From Methanosarcinaceae archaeon (GTDB taxonomy: Archaea; Halobacteriota; Methanosarcinia; Methanosarcinales; Methanosarcinaceae): DNA of 5,691 nucleotides. The notes under the pieces were generated by a model, which saw only the letters and a program-made list of their open reading frames with translations, had not been told where the DNA came from and did not search any database. The DNA lies in assembly GCA_030596385.1 (NCBI GenBank), contig JAUVKD010000080.1:1-5691 (forward strand), written 5' to 3'. The position numbers were made by a program, and so were the translations under genes. Positions 5,276-5,691 of this stretch are shown one piece after another (position 1 is the stretch's first letter; each line of letters opens with the position of its first letter).

Positions 5276-5397
5276 TGACATATATTAGTCATACCTTGCA
5301 ACGGCACACACATCTGCAAAAAATATACTGGATGTGATTATTAAGATTGATGAAATATATTTCGATTATTAATCATTTTATGACACATAGTAGTCAT
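5276..5397. promoter_or_regulatory. Paired operator-like sites TGAC-N8-GTCA
   Basis: Two 17-base sites, 5276-5292 and 5381-5397, agree at 15 of 17 positions and are each symmetric (TGACA..TAGTCA). They start exactly 105 bases apart, about ten helical turns. A half-site TTGACA (5265-5270) precedes the first. They could bind a regulator of the MFS gene or of a gene beyond the right edge. Confidence 0.3.
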
Positions 5398-5472
5398 TCA
5401 TCGATCTATTAATACAATTTGGTAACTATTCAGCCATAATAAACGTTATCTGTAGACTGAATCGCCCACAAA

Positions 5473-5496
5473 TTGATAATTGCACACAATTGTCAA
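5473..5496. promoter_or_regulatory. Dyad TTGATAATTG-CACA-CAATTGTCAA
   Basis: Ten-base arms are separated by four bases and pair at 9 of 10 positions. The dyad shares the TTGAyAA half with the nearby TTGACAA at 5265. It may be an operator or a small hairpin. Confidence 0.3.
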
Positions 5497-5691
5497 ACAC
5501 CTTTGAAATCGATGGACATAGACTCAGTATTAAAAACTGATAAATGTGCAACGACTTACGTTATGACTTTAAACGCATACAAGAGAATGCTTATTTGTTT
5601 GATATTTCGTGATAATTTTATGATATAACGTACTTTTAATTGCTACATCATAAAGCAAATCGATAGTGAGCGACGGTGTAGTTTCTGATAG

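Larger units (their letters stand above)
4908..5691. other. Long gene-free region upstream of the MFS gene
   Basis: There are 784 bases with no recognised gene on either strand. Contents are the MFS promoter, a minus-strand open frame (4897-5220) whose last 40 or so codons look gene-like but match nothing I know, the GC hairpin C (5141-5165), the tail motif CTATACAAATAC (5221-5232), a paired dyad TGAC-N8-GTCA (5276-5292 and 5381-5397) and a 24-bp dyad (5473-5496). From 5500 to the end it is AT-rich with frequent stops in all frames. Nothing like a tRNA or an origin repeat was seen. Confidence 0.6.

Noticed and set aside
1..5691. CRISPR array, tRNA, rRNA or replication origin repeats
   Set aside because: No regularly spaced repeats, no tRNA T-arm pattern and no origin-type boxes were seen on either strand.

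Overview
The window looks like part of the chromosome of a methanogenic euryarchaeon, most likely of Methanosarcinales type. The reasons are an archaeal DUF531-type protein, an archaeal cluster-type LarE, Shine-Dalgarno sequences of the GAGG/GGTGAT type, TATA-like promoters, and AT-rich spacers dotted with small GC-rich hairpins. The genus is an inference from gene style; no rRNA or marker gene is present. Every recognisable gene lies on the minus strand.

Layout. 1-1465 is a compact operon read right to left: larE (PP-loop sulfurtransferase), a GNAT acetyltransferase that overlaps larE by 4 bp (GTGA), then a DUF531 gene that runs off the left edge. 1466-2020 is non-coding and holds the first copy (A) of a dispersed hairpin repeat. 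2020-2400 is the decayed right end of an IS21-family element with the C-terminal third of IstB. 2440-2814 is hisI (phosphoribosyl-AMP cyclohydrolase, histidine biosynthesis), standing alone with its own promoter and a dyad just upstream of the TATA box. 2861-3782 is non-coding apart from a very short ORF behind an almost perfect ribosome binding site, and contains repeat copy B. 3783-4907 is an MFS transporter. 4908-5691 is a long gene-free region with a degenerate third repeat relative (C), a possible gene remnant, and several operator-like dyads.

How the genes fit together. The larE-GNAT-DUF531 cluster is probably translated from one message. Its shared job is unknown, and no larA, larB or larC is visible. 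hisI and the MFS gene are separate units with no metabolic link shown here. The feature most worth following is the repeat family: two direct copies about 83% identical over 160 ungapped bases, with conserved, partly mutually exclusive stems and inverted-repeat-like ends. The copies bracket hisI and the IS21 remnant. They look like a non-autonomous (MITE-like) element or a dispersed structured RNA/DNA element.
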